Shown here: in pieces, positions 1-9,055 of the stretch | How positions within the stretch are numbered: the stretch's first letter is position 1 | Layout of the letters: the number at the start of each line of letters is the position of its first letter | NCBI RefSeq assembly: GCF_004364125.1 | Contig: NZ_SNZV01000011.1 | Span: 1 to 64,000, forward strand | Reading direction: 5' to 3' | DNA: 64,000 nucleotides | DNA from: Sphingobacterium paludis | GTDB taxonomy: Bacteria; Bacteroidota; Bacteroidia; Sphingobacteriales; Sphingobacteriaceae | The notes under the pieces: generated by a model | Seen by the model: only the letters and a program-made list of their open reading frames with translations | The model's database searches: none | What the model was told of the DNA's origin: nothing | Position numbers and translations under genes: made by a program

Positions 1-2
1 AT

Positions 3-305
3 ATTTACACCATTACGATAAAGGATGCACAGCTATTCGCATATATGACAAAAGAACTTTACGGGGAAAGGCAAATTGCTGAAAATATTCGATATACCGA
101 TTATTCACTCGAAGCTTTTGACAATTTGCATGGTGACCCGAACAGTAACTTGGATATTCAAAGAAGTCAAGAATCGGCACTACTTCAGTTGTTTGGAAAA
201 ATGTTCAATTTAAATAAGCAGAAACTCGGAGATACGGATCAGAACGAAGCGGTAAAACGTGATTCAGAAGGAAATATACTCGTAGAAGACCCGTGCAAAC
301 CTTAA
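3..305 (+). CDS. C-terminal end of an unknown protein (5' partial)
   Basis: The reading frame is open from the left edge of the window, so the start lies outside; the first internal Met is at 45. The visible 100 residues are hydrophilic and end EDPCKP. I recognise no domain. It ends 7 bases before the next gene, so the two are probably co-transcribed. The last part of this gene and the start of the next recur in decayed form at 1349-1525, showing that the junction was once duplicated. Confidence 0.55.
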   Translation: MYTITIKDAQLFAYMTKELYGERQIAENIRYTDYSLEAFDNLHGDPNSNLDIQRSQESALLQLFGKMFNLNKQKLGDTDQNEAVKRDSEGNILVEDPCKP

Positions 306-312
306 ATACAAA

Positions 313-975
313 TTGATGAAAAAGATTGCAACAAGCTTGTTACTACTATTGTTAAATTTGGCAAATTCATTTGCACAACAGGACATCTTAAAACATGTAA
401 ACAGCTATCACATAAAGCCGGAAGGCTACCTTACCGATCTTGATACGATCATCGCATTAGATAATACTATAGCAAGGCAAATTTATGCTCCTGGCTACGA
501 AAGCATGATTGAAAAGTTAAATCCAGGGCGTGCTTATTTTCGCACGCAATATCCTTCGACAGGGTTGGTTCAGCCTTATGGGTTGGCTCAACCTTGTCTA
601 ATATCCATATCATGGTATCCTCAATCTTCGCGATTATCGACAACCACCATCGAGGAACAGACCACGAAACTTTTTAATGCATTTACTGTACCAGAATTTA
701 TGGATACACGGGTCATACGGTACATTAAAAATGATACTAAACATGCCGGCTATATGTACAATACCAAACACCATATTGTATTTTTTGTCATCCTTTCGAT
801 GGAAAAGCGGGAGCTGGTTCGGGGGACGATAAAGATCAATCCAACCAGTGAGCAAATGAGGGAAACATTTGTTAATGCATTCATCAATAACCTACAGTTT
901 GAGCCTTATTCTCCTACTGTAGCCAACCCAGAACCTCCAATAAGTTCAGGGGTAAACAGCCGTAAAAAAAGGTAG
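313..975 (+). CDS. secreted protein of unknown function
   Basis: Encodes 220 residues with a clear Sec signal peptide (Lys pair, about 14 hydrophobic residues, then NSFAQQ as a type I cleavage site), so the product is periplasmic or exported. The mature part shows no recognised domain; the C-terminus is Pro/Ser-rich and ends in basic residues (SRKKR). It starts 7 bases after the upstream gene. The first 70 bases are repeated, decayed, near 1457-1525. Function unknown. Confidence 0.7.
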   Translation: MMKKIATSLLLLLLNLANSFAQQDILKHVNSYHIKPEGYLTDLDTIIALDNTIARQIYAPGYESMIEKLNPGRAYFRTQYPSTGLVQPYGLAQPCLISISWYPQSSRLSTTTIEEQTTKLFNAFTVPEFMDTRVIRYIKNDTKHAGYMYNTKHHIVFFVILSMEKRELVRGTIKINPTSEQMRETFVNAFINNLQFEPYSPTVANPEPPISSGVNSRKKR

Positions 976-1110
976 AGATCTGCAAATATTAATACGTTAC
1001 ATCGGTCATTTTTATACGTATCTGATATTGGATGTTAGTTATCAGCTGTATTCACAAATAAGAGATAAAGCTGATGATGGGCTAAAGAATAATCTAAATA
1101 ACGTTTTTAA

Positions 1111-1137
1111 GGGACAAACGGAATATATGAACGTCCT
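1111..1137 (+). promoter_or_regulatory. GGGACAA-N14-CGTC box (putative ECF-sigma promoter)
   Basis: GGGACAA at 1111-1117 and CGTCCT at 1132-1137 with the exact 14-base spacer seen at 15 other places in the window. It points rightward at no convincing gene; a strong terminator follows about 110 bases later. It may therefore drive a short RNA. Confidence 0.6.
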
Positions 1138-1144
1138 AACTAGG

Positions 1145-1250
1145 AGTGCAATTACATGTTCAAAACAAAATAGTAGAAAAAAACCTCCTATATGGGAGAT
1201 CATTTGGTTGATTGAGAAAGGGTGCGGATTTATTTTCGCCCCTTTTTTTT
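1145..1250 (+). ncRNA. candidate small RNA ending in a terminator hairpin
   Basis: Inferred transcript of about 105 nt, from just after the box at 1111-1137 to the T-run at 1243-1250. It contains a small CTCC/GGAG hairpin near 1188-1201, then the terminator hairpin. The overlapping 83-codon frame starting at 1028 begins upstream of the promoter and has unconvincing composition, so a non-coding product is more likely. No RNA family recognised. Confidence 0.4.
1217..1250 (+). terminator. Rho-independent terminator
   Basis: AAAGGG-T-GCG, a 10-base A/T-rich loop, then CGCCCCTTT followed by a T-run ending at 1250. The stem is nine pairs with one bulge. It can end the putative small RNA and also read-through from the gene at 313-975. 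Confidence 0.75.
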
Positions 1251-1348
1251 GTCGCATACTTCCTATTCTTTGCGCGTGACTATCCCGAGCTCAAAGCATC
1301 CTTCGAAAGCAAAACATTCACCTCTCCGATACAACTAACTATTACCAG

Positions 1349-1525
1349 ATTGTTTAAATATTCAGAAAATTGGAGATATAGATCAGAATGAAGCGGTAAA
1401 ACGTGATTTCTAAGTAAATATAAATGCATAAGACCCCTGCAAACCATAAATACAAAATGATGAAAAAGATTACAACAAGCTTCTTACTATTATTATCTAC
1501 TGTGGCAATTACATTTGCGCAACAC
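1349..1525 (+). pseudogene. decayed duplicate of the 205-382 gene junction
   Basis: About 160 bases align with 205-382: the end of the first gene (DQNEAVKRD is still readable), the CAAACC..AAATACAAA spacer, the ATGATGAAAAAGAT start and the signal peptide of the secreted-protein gene. In this copy the upstream frame has stops. The copy ends abruptly at 1525, where the IS element begins, and nothing after the element resembles the rest of the gene, so the insertion was accompanied by loss of the remainder. Confidence 0.7.
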
Positions 1526-1603
1526 TGTAAATCGTCAGCAAAAAGTGGACACGTTATTTTAAAAACATAAGGAGTGTTTTCATCAAAAACATTAGATTTA
1601 AAT

Positions 1604-1849
1604 ATGGGAACATCAAAGAAAAATAGCACAGAATCCTTTGTAAAAGATATTCGTAAAAATACGCGCAGTATCTTTACCGCTAAACAGAAGATTTTGATCT
1701 TTATGGAGGGTCTTAGAGCCGAGACCTCTGTGGCAGAACTATGCAGAAAGCACAGTATTGCCCAGTCTCAGTTCTACGCCTGGAACAAAGAGTTTATGGA
1801 AGCAGGCAAGAAGCGTCTGAACGGGGATGTGACCAGAGAAACATGCTAG
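1604..1849 (+). CDS. IS3-family orfA, helix-turn-helix protein (short)
   Basis: From ATG 1604, 81 residues: basic N-terminus, then the transposase_8-type HTH with SVAELCRKHSIAQSQFYAWN. In this group orfA usually continues for about 25-40 residues with a Leu-rich coiled coil after the GDV.RE segment; here a stop (TAG, 1847-1849) comes right after it, so the gene looks truncated. A longer frame opens at 1574. Its job is end-binding as an OrfAB fusion. Confidence 0.65.
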   Translation: MGTSKKNSTESFVKDIRKNTRSIFTAKQKILIFMEGLRAETSVAELCRKHSIAQSQFYAWNKEFMEAGKKRLNGDVTRETC

Positions 1850-1874
1850 ATTAATCCATAAATACGGAAAATAT

Positions 1875-2857
1875 ATGAGATTATCAGCGGCAGAAAAATA
1901 CGAGATCATACAAACCGCCACCAGTAGTGAGATCGGTGTGAAGCGGACACTGGAAAGCTTCGGCATCCATAGAAGTACATTCTACAAATGGTATCAGAAG
2001 TATCTTCAGAACGGTTATGACGGCCTAGAACAAGGCCATAGAGTATCTAGAAGACAATGGAACAGCATTCCGGAAGAACAGAAAGATCTAGTTGTTGAAG
2101 TTGCTTTGGACCATACGGAGTTATCCTCCCGGGAACTGGCCCACAAAATCACCGATGAACAAGGTGTGTTCATATCAGAATCCAGTTTCTATCGGATATT
2201 GAAGCAGCGGGATCTGATCCCTGCGCCGAATCATATCCTTATCTCAGCAGCAAATGAGTTCAAGGATAAAACCAGCTTTGTGCACCAAATGTGGCAGACC
2301 GACTTTACGTATTTTAAGATTATCGCTGGGGATGGTACTATCTGAGCACGGTTTTAGACGATTACAGCCGCTACATTATCCATTGGGAGTTATGCGATTC
2401 AATGAATGCAGAAGATGTGAAAAGAACAGTAAATACCGCTATCGAGAAGGCAAAATTAAAATCTAAAGCAAAGCCAAAGTTACTTTCTGACAACGGCCCC
2501 TGTTATGTCTCAAACGAGCTCAAAACATACATGAAAGAGGATCTGAAGATGAAACAGGTTCACGGAAGACCGATGCATCCGCAAACGCAGGGGAAAATTG
2601 AACGGTACCACAGAACGATGAAAAACGTAGTGAAATTAAACCATTTTTATCATCCAGAAGAACTTGTCGAAGCCTTGGGAAAGTTTGTGGACAACTATAA
2701 CAACCGACGTTATCACGAATCGCTCAATAACCTGACACCAGCGGATGTTTATTATGGACGATCTGGGCAGATCATCGAAAAAAGAAAACGTATAAAAGCC
2801 GAGTCAATACAGCAAAGAAGAAAATTGTACAATCAACAAAAATTAATAAATTTATAA
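1875..2857 (+). pseudogene. IS3-family orfB transposase, frameshifted
   Basis: First part (1875-2345): HTH followed by the start of the integrase core, with QTDFTY carrying the first catalytic Asp. Second part (2402-2857): LLSDNGPCY with the second Asp and QGKIERYHR with the Glu. Between them the frame breaks near 2324: restoring one G gives I-I-G-W-G-W-Y-Y-L-S-T-V-L-D-D-Y-S, the usual sequence here. The break lies inside the catalytic core rather than at the orfA/orfB junction, so it is a mutation, not programmed frameshifting. Confidence 0.8.
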
Positions 2858-2998
2858 CGCAAAATACTCCTTAAGGAATTCGACTTATGTGTCTAATTTA
2901 GTTTGAAGACATACAGATATAATCAGTCGGAATGTCAAGCCACTCCGTGTGAATTCTGGGTTTGATATAATGCTGATAGGTTTCTTGCTCTATTTTGT

Positions 2999-3154
2999 CT
3001 AAAAATCTATTTCCATTCCCTTTGCCTGGATGTTAATAAATAATCCTATTTGATCTTCAAATTCATCGGCTTGGGTCAATAAAAGCTGACCTGATTCAAT
3101 TTTTAAGTCAATTTCTTGACCATTATACTTTATTCAAAAATAGTTACTTTCCAT
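2999..3154 (-). pseudogene. small ORF with an internal TGA
   Basis: A 52-codon frame from ATG at 3154 to TAG at 2999 with one in-frame TGA at codon 7. The remaining composition is protein-like (IKYNGQEIDLKIESGQLLL). It lies between the IS element and the cytolysin-like array. It could be the remnant of a small gene; no family recognised. The rest of 2916-3247 shows nothing I can name. Confidence 0.3.
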
Positions 3155-3247
3155 ATTCAAACTTCAAATTTTAAAAATTTATACAAAAATCTGTAACTTT
3201 CAGAGCAGATCATTAGGGTCAATCTCGCTACTTGCCACATATTTATA

Positions 3248-4770
3248 TTACAAGCCCTTTTTATAACTTCCATCTGCTGGTATGCTTAAATTATTAATTA
3301 ACAATACCGGTTTTCGAACCATTGTATGGCTAGGCACAGTATTATAAAAGGGCTTGGGGGCAGTCACTGGAACCATGGTAAACCCCGTACGATTGGAGCC
3401 ATCCCTTTCATGCCGGATTACTTGATTAATAAAAATTGGCGTTGCGACAGGCAATTGAATAGGAATGCGTGCTCTAGCGTCTGCAAAGAATGTCAAATGT
3501 AACTCATGTCTTGGAGCACTTGGAATTTCCGGATCTAGTCTAAACTCTTCTTTTACAAAGAAAGGCTTAAACGGAATTTGAATTGAAAAATTGTTAGTTA
3601 TTGCTTGGTTCGTATTGGCAGACCTCATCTTAAATGAAATCGGCCCCCCCGGTGTTGATGGGGAAAATGTGTTCCCGTTTTGATTAGGCTGATAAGTTCA
3701 TCGAAAGACCCTATTTTCCTTCTAACACTTTCACCAGTTATACCTGTAAAGAAAATTTGCAAATCAGCGTTCTGGATGATATTTTTTTCATCGGAAGCTA
3801 ATGATTGACTTCCACTTACCAGCCCTCCCATTACAGAGAAGGCTTTATTAAAAGTTGTTTGCAAAACTTCTGCATCCTGTTCACTTTCTATCAGTAATAC
3901 GCCTTTTGAACCATACGCCACTGAATTGATATAAGCGGGATATACATTTCCCAACAGATCCAAATTTAAATTTTGATACAGTTCGCCTGATTCTGGAATG
4001 TCCATATCGACGGTAAAATTTGTTTGCGTAAAGGAAGCTATGAGCCCATTTGTTTTTTGGATACGTCCAGAAAAGGCAGTTGCACTACTATTCGAAGCAT
4101 AAAATAGTGCTCTTACATCTACGTTAGATCCGAATACAGTTTTTACTTCATTATAATAACTGAATTCTTTAATTTCGTAACGGAAAGTGCTGTTTTGCAT
4201 ATCGGAGAGATTATTTTCCTGCATGATATTACTGAAAAATTTAGTAGTAGCCATAATGTCCGGCAAATAGCTGCCGGACACAGTCTTGGCAGGAAAAGAT
4301 ACAGAGGCAAATATCGGCCTGCTTTCGTAGTGGCCTTCCCGTTCCGATAATGGCGTAAAGGAAAGATTCTGCAATGTGTTCCCCTGTATCAGACTTCCTA
4401 AATGAAAAACATCTCGTCTACCTAACCATTCGGGAATAATTACGAACTCGTCAGCATAGCCTTCAATTGTCATCCCAGGTTGAATTCCTTCTGCCCAGAA
4501 TTGACTATCCGTAATATAGACTGCCCCATTCCTGTCGGATCTCCTGGCTGCTAGTAGTCCTCCGTTTGAAAAAAGTTATTGTGGCGCCTTATACTGATTT
4601 CCTATATTTTGATGAACCATACCGGTAGAACCAGTTAGCAATACATTATCGAACTCCGGCTCTGTACTTGTTTGGTTTGACAGCTGTTGTTCAATTTCTT
4701 TCGTGCAGGAGAATGTCGCGAATACAAACATACAAGCTATAAACGACTGCATTTGATGTCTTTTTTTCAT
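3248..4770 (-). pseudogene. CDC-like (thiol-activated cytolysin family) lipoprotein, broken
   Basis: Fourth member of the array, about 507 codons if intact. It starts at ATG 4770 with a lipoprotein signal (FATFSC). An in-frame TAA at 4576-4578 interrupts it after 64 codons, but the same frame continues through 4473 to 3625. A second lesion near 3667-3673 (an extra CA, net +2) shifts the frame just before the conserved P-G-G-P-I-S-F segment, which resumes in the frame 3628-3248. Core motifs remain: SYYNEVKTVFG, FTVDMDIPESGEL, YINSVAYGSKGVL. Unlike its neighbours it has a further 95 or so residues after the core, where CDCs carry domain 4. Its start overlaps the stop of the upstream gene by one base. 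Confidence 0.75.
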
Positions 4771-5780
4771 TAATATTCAAATTTAAAGAATGAATAATCG
4801 GGTAGATGGCGACATCTAAAAGATATCGGGAAGCCGGGATTTTCAGCGCTGAATGTTCCTAGATCTTTAATGTAATTAATGAAGCTATCATAACCTTCCA
4901 CACGCGTGACGGATCCTGAATTGCTTCCGCCGACTAAGTAGACTTGGATAGTCGAATTGTTGATAATATGTATTTCCCGCTCCGTTAAGCTTTCCGTTGT
5001 TTTTTTGAAGATCTTCCTTGTTACCTTTTCGAAAGCCTTATTTGTTTCCTCTGTAGTGTAATCAGACTCTATTGCAAGAATTCCTTTTTGACCATACGAT
5101 ATAGAACTGATATATACAGGAGTTGTCGTCTCGGCAATCAGCTTTTCAGCCGAATTCAGTGCAATCAATTCATTCGCGCGCGGCAATGACATGTCGATAG
5201 TAAAATTAATAAGCTCGAAGCCCATAACGATGTCATATGTTTTTTCGATGACAGTCAATCGGTTTATAACAGAGGTATTGCTAGTTGAGAATAGACTACG
5301 CGTATTCACTTCATAACCAAATTCTTTTTTGATCTCGTTATAATCAAAAAAAGGTCTCTGAAAAAATAAAAAAGACGATACTTCGGTTCCGGCTGTAGAG
5401 CTCTCCCGCAAAATGTCCTGAACGGCTTGTCTGAAAGTGGATAACCTAGGTACGGGAATTTCTTTTGACAATGTACCTGCTATGGAAGTGCTAACAGTTA
5501 TTGGTAGCTTCGGATATCCGGTGAGCGGTGCAAATATGCCGTTATTGATAATTTGTTGCCCATTCAGCATAGAGCCCAGATAGACCAATTCATAATTGTG
5601 ATCCATAACCGTCATTTCGGAAGAAGAATAGGTCGTAACATCTTCCACAGATGCTTGTGACAAACCTTCGGTAAATGAAGTTGGATCTAAATCAATCTGA
5701 CTACAGCTTTGAAGTAAAAAAAGTAGCATCGTTGCTTTTAGGAAAAATAGGCCGAAAGCAACATTTTTAGTTGCTAACAT
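4770..5780 (-). CDS. CDC-like (thiol-activated cytolysin family) lipoprotein
   Basis: 336 residues. The signal peptide ends LLFLLQSC, a lipobox, so the protein should be lipid-anchored. The body carries the cytolysin-family core: FDYNEIKKEFG near 145, FTIDMSLPRANEL near 195, YISSISYGQKGILAIESD near 225 (matching the YVSNVAYGR segment of cholesterol-dependent cytolysins), VQVYLVGGS near 280 and NPGFPISF near the end. It stops where classical CDCs begin domain 4, so the cholesterol-binding undecapeptide domain is absent. It overlaps the upstream gene by 14 bases and the downstream start by one. Pore formation is inferred from the family, not shown. Confidence 0.8.
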   Translation of the reverse strand: MLATKNVAFGLFFLKATMLLFLLQSCSQIDLDPTSFTEGLSQASVEDVTTYSSSEMTVMDHNYELVYLGSMLNGQQIINNGIFAPLTGYPKLPITVSTSIAGTLSKEIPVPRLSTFRQAVQDILRESSTAGTEVSSFLFFQRPFFDYNEIKKEFGYEVNTRSLFSTSNTSVINRLTVIEKTYDIVMGFELINFTIDMSLPRANELIALNSAEKLIAETTTPVYISSISYGQKGILAIESDYTTEETNKAFEKVTRKIFKKTTESLTEREIHIINNSTIQVYLVGGSNSGSVTRVEGYDSFINYIKDLGTFSAENPGFPISFRCRHLPDYSFFKFEY

Positions 5781-6894
5781 CGATCTTAAAGACTGACTTG
5801 AACAAAGAAAAATCTTTTAAGTTCCTCATACGAAAAGAAATGGGGCCACCATAGGAATTAGAAGCGACAGCTGCTCCTTCCAGTATCGCCGCTTTAAACG
5901 CCTCGTATCCTTCGACCGTTCGTGCGTACGCAGGACCCGGACCAAATTTCATATAAATTGTGATCTTAGCTCGGTCTAAAATTGCTTTTTGCTCGGTCGT
6001 AACATGGGCGTCAGCTTTGACAACGCCAATATTTACACCAGCTTTGAAAGCAAGATTGAATTCTTCGTACGATACGTCAGTCTCTGCCATAAATACCCCC
6101 ATCCGTCCATAAGTAACAGAGCTGATGTAGGTGGGAACATATTCATCTTGCAAGGCATTGGCATCATCTATTCCGATAAGCTCCGTTTTCTTGGGCAGAG
6201 ACATATCCAAGGTGAAGTTTTCTTGTACAAATTTAGCAATGACCCCCGTTCTATTACTAATCTTTGTCCCTCCGCCAGTAAGCGCTGCATTTGCAATTTT
6301 GGCAACATCAACATTCGCACCGAATGAATACTTCAATTCATTATAATCTTTAAATTCGCTCGATGTATAGGAAAAGCTATTTATCTGCTCGATGTTTCCT
6401 TGACGTCCCAATACCTCCCCTAAAAAATTCCGTGTTTCATCAAGGCTGGGATAGTCGTTCGTTCCGGAAACGTTCGATCCAGGTATCGATAGGCTTGCCC
6501 GTATAGGTAAAGGATCATAGTCTCTAGCCGATAGTGGGACGAACGGATATTCATCGATGATGTCGTTACTCCTCAATATTGCACCAGGATAGATGATGTC
6601 GGCAGTTTCGTCAGAAACCATAATATTGCTCGATTCCACAAAATAGGTTTTTCCTTGCTGATTGGCCCATGCGCTATCCCGTACAGTGCTATTTGATTTT
6701 AAAGACTTAGAAGTTTGCTTGTTCGATATACCGGATAGGTCTATCATCGGGTGATCTGCAATTTTTCGGTTCTGAAAAACCTGCAAGAGATCGTCTTGAT
6801 CGCTTTTATCAAAACCGGAATAGGAATCTTTTTGACAGGATGCTATACCCAATCCGAGTATAACTAAAGACAGCATTTGAATTTTCATTTTCAT
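5767..6894 (-). CDS. CDC-like (thiol-activated cytolysin family) lipoprotein
   Basis: 375 residues with lipobox LGIASC. It is the most canonical member: a linker of about 70 residues, then LIYPGAIL-type start of the core, YNELKYSFG, FTLDMSLPKKTEL, YISSVTYGRMGVF, a TVEGYEAFKAAI helix segment and GGPISFRMRNLKDFS close to the C-terminus. No domain 4 and no Trp-rich undecapeptide. ATG 6894 overlaps the upstream stop as ATGA, so translation is coupled. Known relatives include the CDC-like proteins of Elizabethkingia; some are pore-formers needing proteolytic activation. Here the role (antagonism, host interaction or adhesion) is unknown. Confidence 0.82.
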   Translation of the reverse strand: MKMKIQMLSLVILGLGIASCQKDSYSGFDKSDQDDLLQVFQNRKIADHPMIDLSGISNKQTSKSLKSNSTVRDSAWANQQGKTYFVESSNIMVSDETADIIYPGAILRSNDIIDEYPFVPLSARDYDPLPIRASLSIPGSNVSGTNDYPSLDETRNFLGEVLGRQGNIEQINSFSYTSSEFKDYNELKYSFGANVDVAKIANAALTGGGTKISNRTGVIAKFVQENFTLDMSLPKKTELIGIDDANALQDEYVPTYISSVTYGRMGVFMAETDVSYEEFNLAFKAGVNIGVVKADAHVTTEQKAILDRAKITIYMKFGPGPAYARTVEGYEAFKAAILEGAAVASNSYGGPISFRMRNLKDFSLFKSVFKIDVSN

Positions 6895-8003
6895 TGGGAG
6901 AATTTTAAACTATTTAAATATTTGGTTTTTCTGAATTGATCATTATTTGCGCTATGTGTACTTAATTCGAATTGGATGGGTCTACCGTAGGAATTTTCAT
7001 CAAATTTAAGCTTCTCAACGTCGATGGAAAGCTGTATATATACTACTATTTTGTTGTAATTATCCTCAGCCTTATTAAATTTTTCCAGTTCGAGATCGGA
7101 ATGCCCATAGAAATAGAAATGTACAATAGCCTTGCTTATCGCGTCACGCTCTGGGAAAGACAAATCAATATTTTTTGATATTTTCAAAACAGCCAATTTC
7201 ACCATTGCAGCCTCACCGTCCACTGCCATCAGCGCTATTTTGCCGTAGTCGACAAAATTTATTCGAGAAAAATTTTCTGCCAAAACATTCTCCAAAGGCA
7301 CGTAATCTGTATAATCCCGTTCCATAAACGTAGACCTGAATCTAAGTGTCCAATTAAAGGCATAGTAAAGCAATCCTTCTCCACTTAAATTTGGATAATT
7401 AGACGATTTGATCTGGAAAAGCTTTTTAATATCCACGTCCCTGCCAAAAAGTAGCTTTAGATTTTCGTAGTCGTAAAAGGAGTAGATATAGTCCCGGTGG
7501 CTGTAGTATCGAAGATCTCCTGCTCGCTGCAGAAATGTATGGATATGCTGTTCCTGAGTTTTAAAATCAGGCAATAGGAAATCTTGAAGTACATAACTTT
7601 GATCATAGGCATTTAGCGCAAATCGCGGTATCCGGCGACTATTGACCGGTAATAGGTTTTTTTCTGCATACAGACTATCGAGAGATTTTGACGAAACCAA
7701 CGCACCCGTAATAGGGTAGACATCGCCTTGCTGATGCGGATACAAAAACCAACGATCTGCAGCGTGGCTAAGATTGAATCCTGTAATCCTTGTCCTATCC
7801 GTATTCCATAGCGTATCTTCGATTGCGTAACTACCTATAGCTGCCATTTGCCCAAAATCAAATTTCTTGTAGTCGACCGACACTGGGACAGTATTTACTT
7901 TTCGGGAAACTTGAGATATGGGATCATCTTTTGCACACGAGCATAGAAGGCAATTTACACACACAAAAGCGATGCTAAGCGATATAATGACTAAGATCTT
8001 CAT
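6891..8003 (-). CDS. divergent CDC-like lipoprotein, first gene of the array
   Basis: 370 residues; signal peptide ending CLLCSC gives a lipobox. It keeps the architecture of its neighbours but is diverged: YDYENLKLLFGRDVDIKKLF corresponds to the YNE..K..FG segment, INFVDYGKIALMAVD to the Y(V/I)SS.(A/S)YG segment, and GRPIQFEL to the terminal PISF segment. The match is weaker, so family membership rests partly on synteny. It heads the operon; a relaxed form of the GGGACA box lies about 230 bases upstream. Confidence 0.65.
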   Translation of the reverse strand: MKILVIISLSIAFVCVNCLLCSCAKDDPISQVSRKVNTVPVSVDYKKFDFGQMAAIGSYAIEDTLWNTDRTRITGFNLSHAADRWFLYPHQQGDVYPITGALVSSKSLDSLYAEKNLLPVNSRRIPRFALNAYDQSYVLQDFLLPDFKTQEQHIHTFLQRAGDLRYYSHRDYIYSFYDYENLKLLFGRDVDIKKLFQIKSSNYPNLSGEGLLYYAFNWTLRFRSTFMERDYTDYVPLENVLAENFSRINFVDYGKIALMAVDGEAAMVKLAVLKISKNIDLSFPERDAISKAIVHFYFYGHSDLELEKFNKAEDNYNKIVVYIQLSIDVEKLKFDENSYGRPIQFELSTHSANNDQFRKTKYLNSLKFSQ

Positions 8004-8230
8004 ACTCTATCATACAATATATTCCAAGGTGTATCTTTTAAAAAAATTTATTACATATCAATCGATTGCATAACGCCACCGGGAGAATAACTTTGTAAAA
8101 ATCTATATATCAAATGGTTAAATAAACGAAGTCGTGCTTCGAAAATTAGCATCATAATAGTCAAGCTTGGATTTTCCTGCCACCACCTACAGGAAATCTT
8201 CGTGCTCTAGTCTACCAAGTGATTTCTTAT

Positions 8231-8256
8231 AAGACGGTAAGTTCTGACTTTGTCCT
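8231..8256 (-). promoter_or_regulatory. relaxed GGGACA-type box upstream of the cytolysin-like array
   Basis: Read leftward: AGGACAA at 8256-8250, 13 bases, CGTCTT at 8236-8231. It differs from the strict box by one base in the -35 part and one base in spacing. It is the only such candidate ahead of the gene starting at 8003. Confidence 0.35.
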
Positions 8257-8359
8257 GACATTTCATTTTAACGTATTATATCTATGAGCCGTTATTAATT
8301 GCTACATCAATATTTGCTTTGTAAGTAGACCACTTTTCCAAAAGCTGTGATTGGATGGA

Positions 8360-8475
8360 GGATTATCTGTTGGTATTTCCCGGATCTGGAGTGTACCGTT
8401 TCCACCTGATATTCGTAAGGCCATCTATTGACCTACTTGGAGATAAACTCCGATCCTGTATCCACTTGGATTTCC
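8360..8475 (-). pseudogene. fragment of an IS3-family transposase
   Basis: Read leftward, I-Q-V-D-T-G-S-E-F-I-S-K then a stop, then V-N-R-W..VHSRSGKYQQ. This matches the segment around the second catalytic Asp of IS3-type integrases (usually VDNGSEFISK.L..W...SRPGKP). Only about 40 codons survive, with a stop inside. The rest of 8004-8671 shows no supportable gene. Confidence 0.55.
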
Positions 8476-8671
8476 CTACACATGGCGGCAAACTTTATAA
8501 ATCGAACATCAATAATATAAAATCACTTTTCCGTAATCTCTCTGGCCACCAGACCTTTTACCCCAGCGAATATGAAATGCCAGAACAAAGGCCGTGACAA
8601 CAAAGTTAATTTATAATTATCTCAATATCAATCTTTTAATATATTCATATAAATGAATTTAATAATTATTA

Positions 8672-8698
8672 GGGACATTTAATATTTTGAATCGTCCT
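8672..8698 (+). promoter_or_regulatory. GGGACAT-N14-CGTC box upstream of susC
   Basis: GGGACAT at 8672-8678 and CGTCCT at 8693-8698, spacer 14, preceded by an A/T-rich tract. It points at the SusC gene starting at 9056, implying a leader of about 350 nt in which I see no other gene. Confidence 0.55.
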
Positions 8699-9055
8699 AG
8701 ATACAAGAGTTCTGAATAGAATAAGAAGAGGTTAAAGCATTCTTGGAAGAAGGTTGGTGTAACGTTCATTTTTCCTTTAGCTGTGATTCTTAAAAATTAT
8801 GAATGAAATAACTAATCTACTATCGGATGGACACAATTTTAGCGGGGATTTTCAGCCTTATGTTGGAGATAAATTCATATTCCTGAACACAAGAACCGTA
8901 TTGCTCGTTTAGAATATCCCAGCGAAGATGTTGCCCGGAAATGGACAACTCCATACAGAGGAAACCAAGAAATAAGTTGATTGTCCGATACTGTTCTATC
9001 GCCTGACTACATTCCAATAATTTTTTGACGTCTTATATAATAGCAAAATCAAATA

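Larger units (their letters stand above)
1526..2915 (+). mobile_element. IS3-family insertion sequence, inactive
   Basis: About 1.39 kb bounded by imperfect inverted repeats: the left end starts TGTAAATCGTC at 1526 and the right end reads, on the opposite strand, TGTATGTCTTC from 2915; both contain a GACAC block about 22 bases in, and roughly 60% of the first 31 positions match. It carries a small HTH orfA and an orfB with the DDE integrase core. I see no clear target-site duplication (flanks CAC and GAT). OrfB is frameshifted, so the element cannot move by itself. Confidence 0.8.

Noticed and set aside
1028..1279. 83-codon rightward frame
   Set aside because: It begins upstream of the promoter box, runs through the terminator hairpin and has composition driven by the poly-T tract.
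1830..1880. Programmed frameshift between orfA and orfB of the IS element
   Set aside because: OrfA appears to have lost its C-terminal segment and the frames are not joined by an obvious A-rich slippery site.
8355..8597. 80-codon rightward ORF
   Set aside because: The opposite strand carries a transposase relic, which explains the open frame better.
8820..9017. 65-codon leftward ORF before the SusC gene
   Set aside because: No family, no start signal, and it lies in the presumed leader of the SusC transcript.
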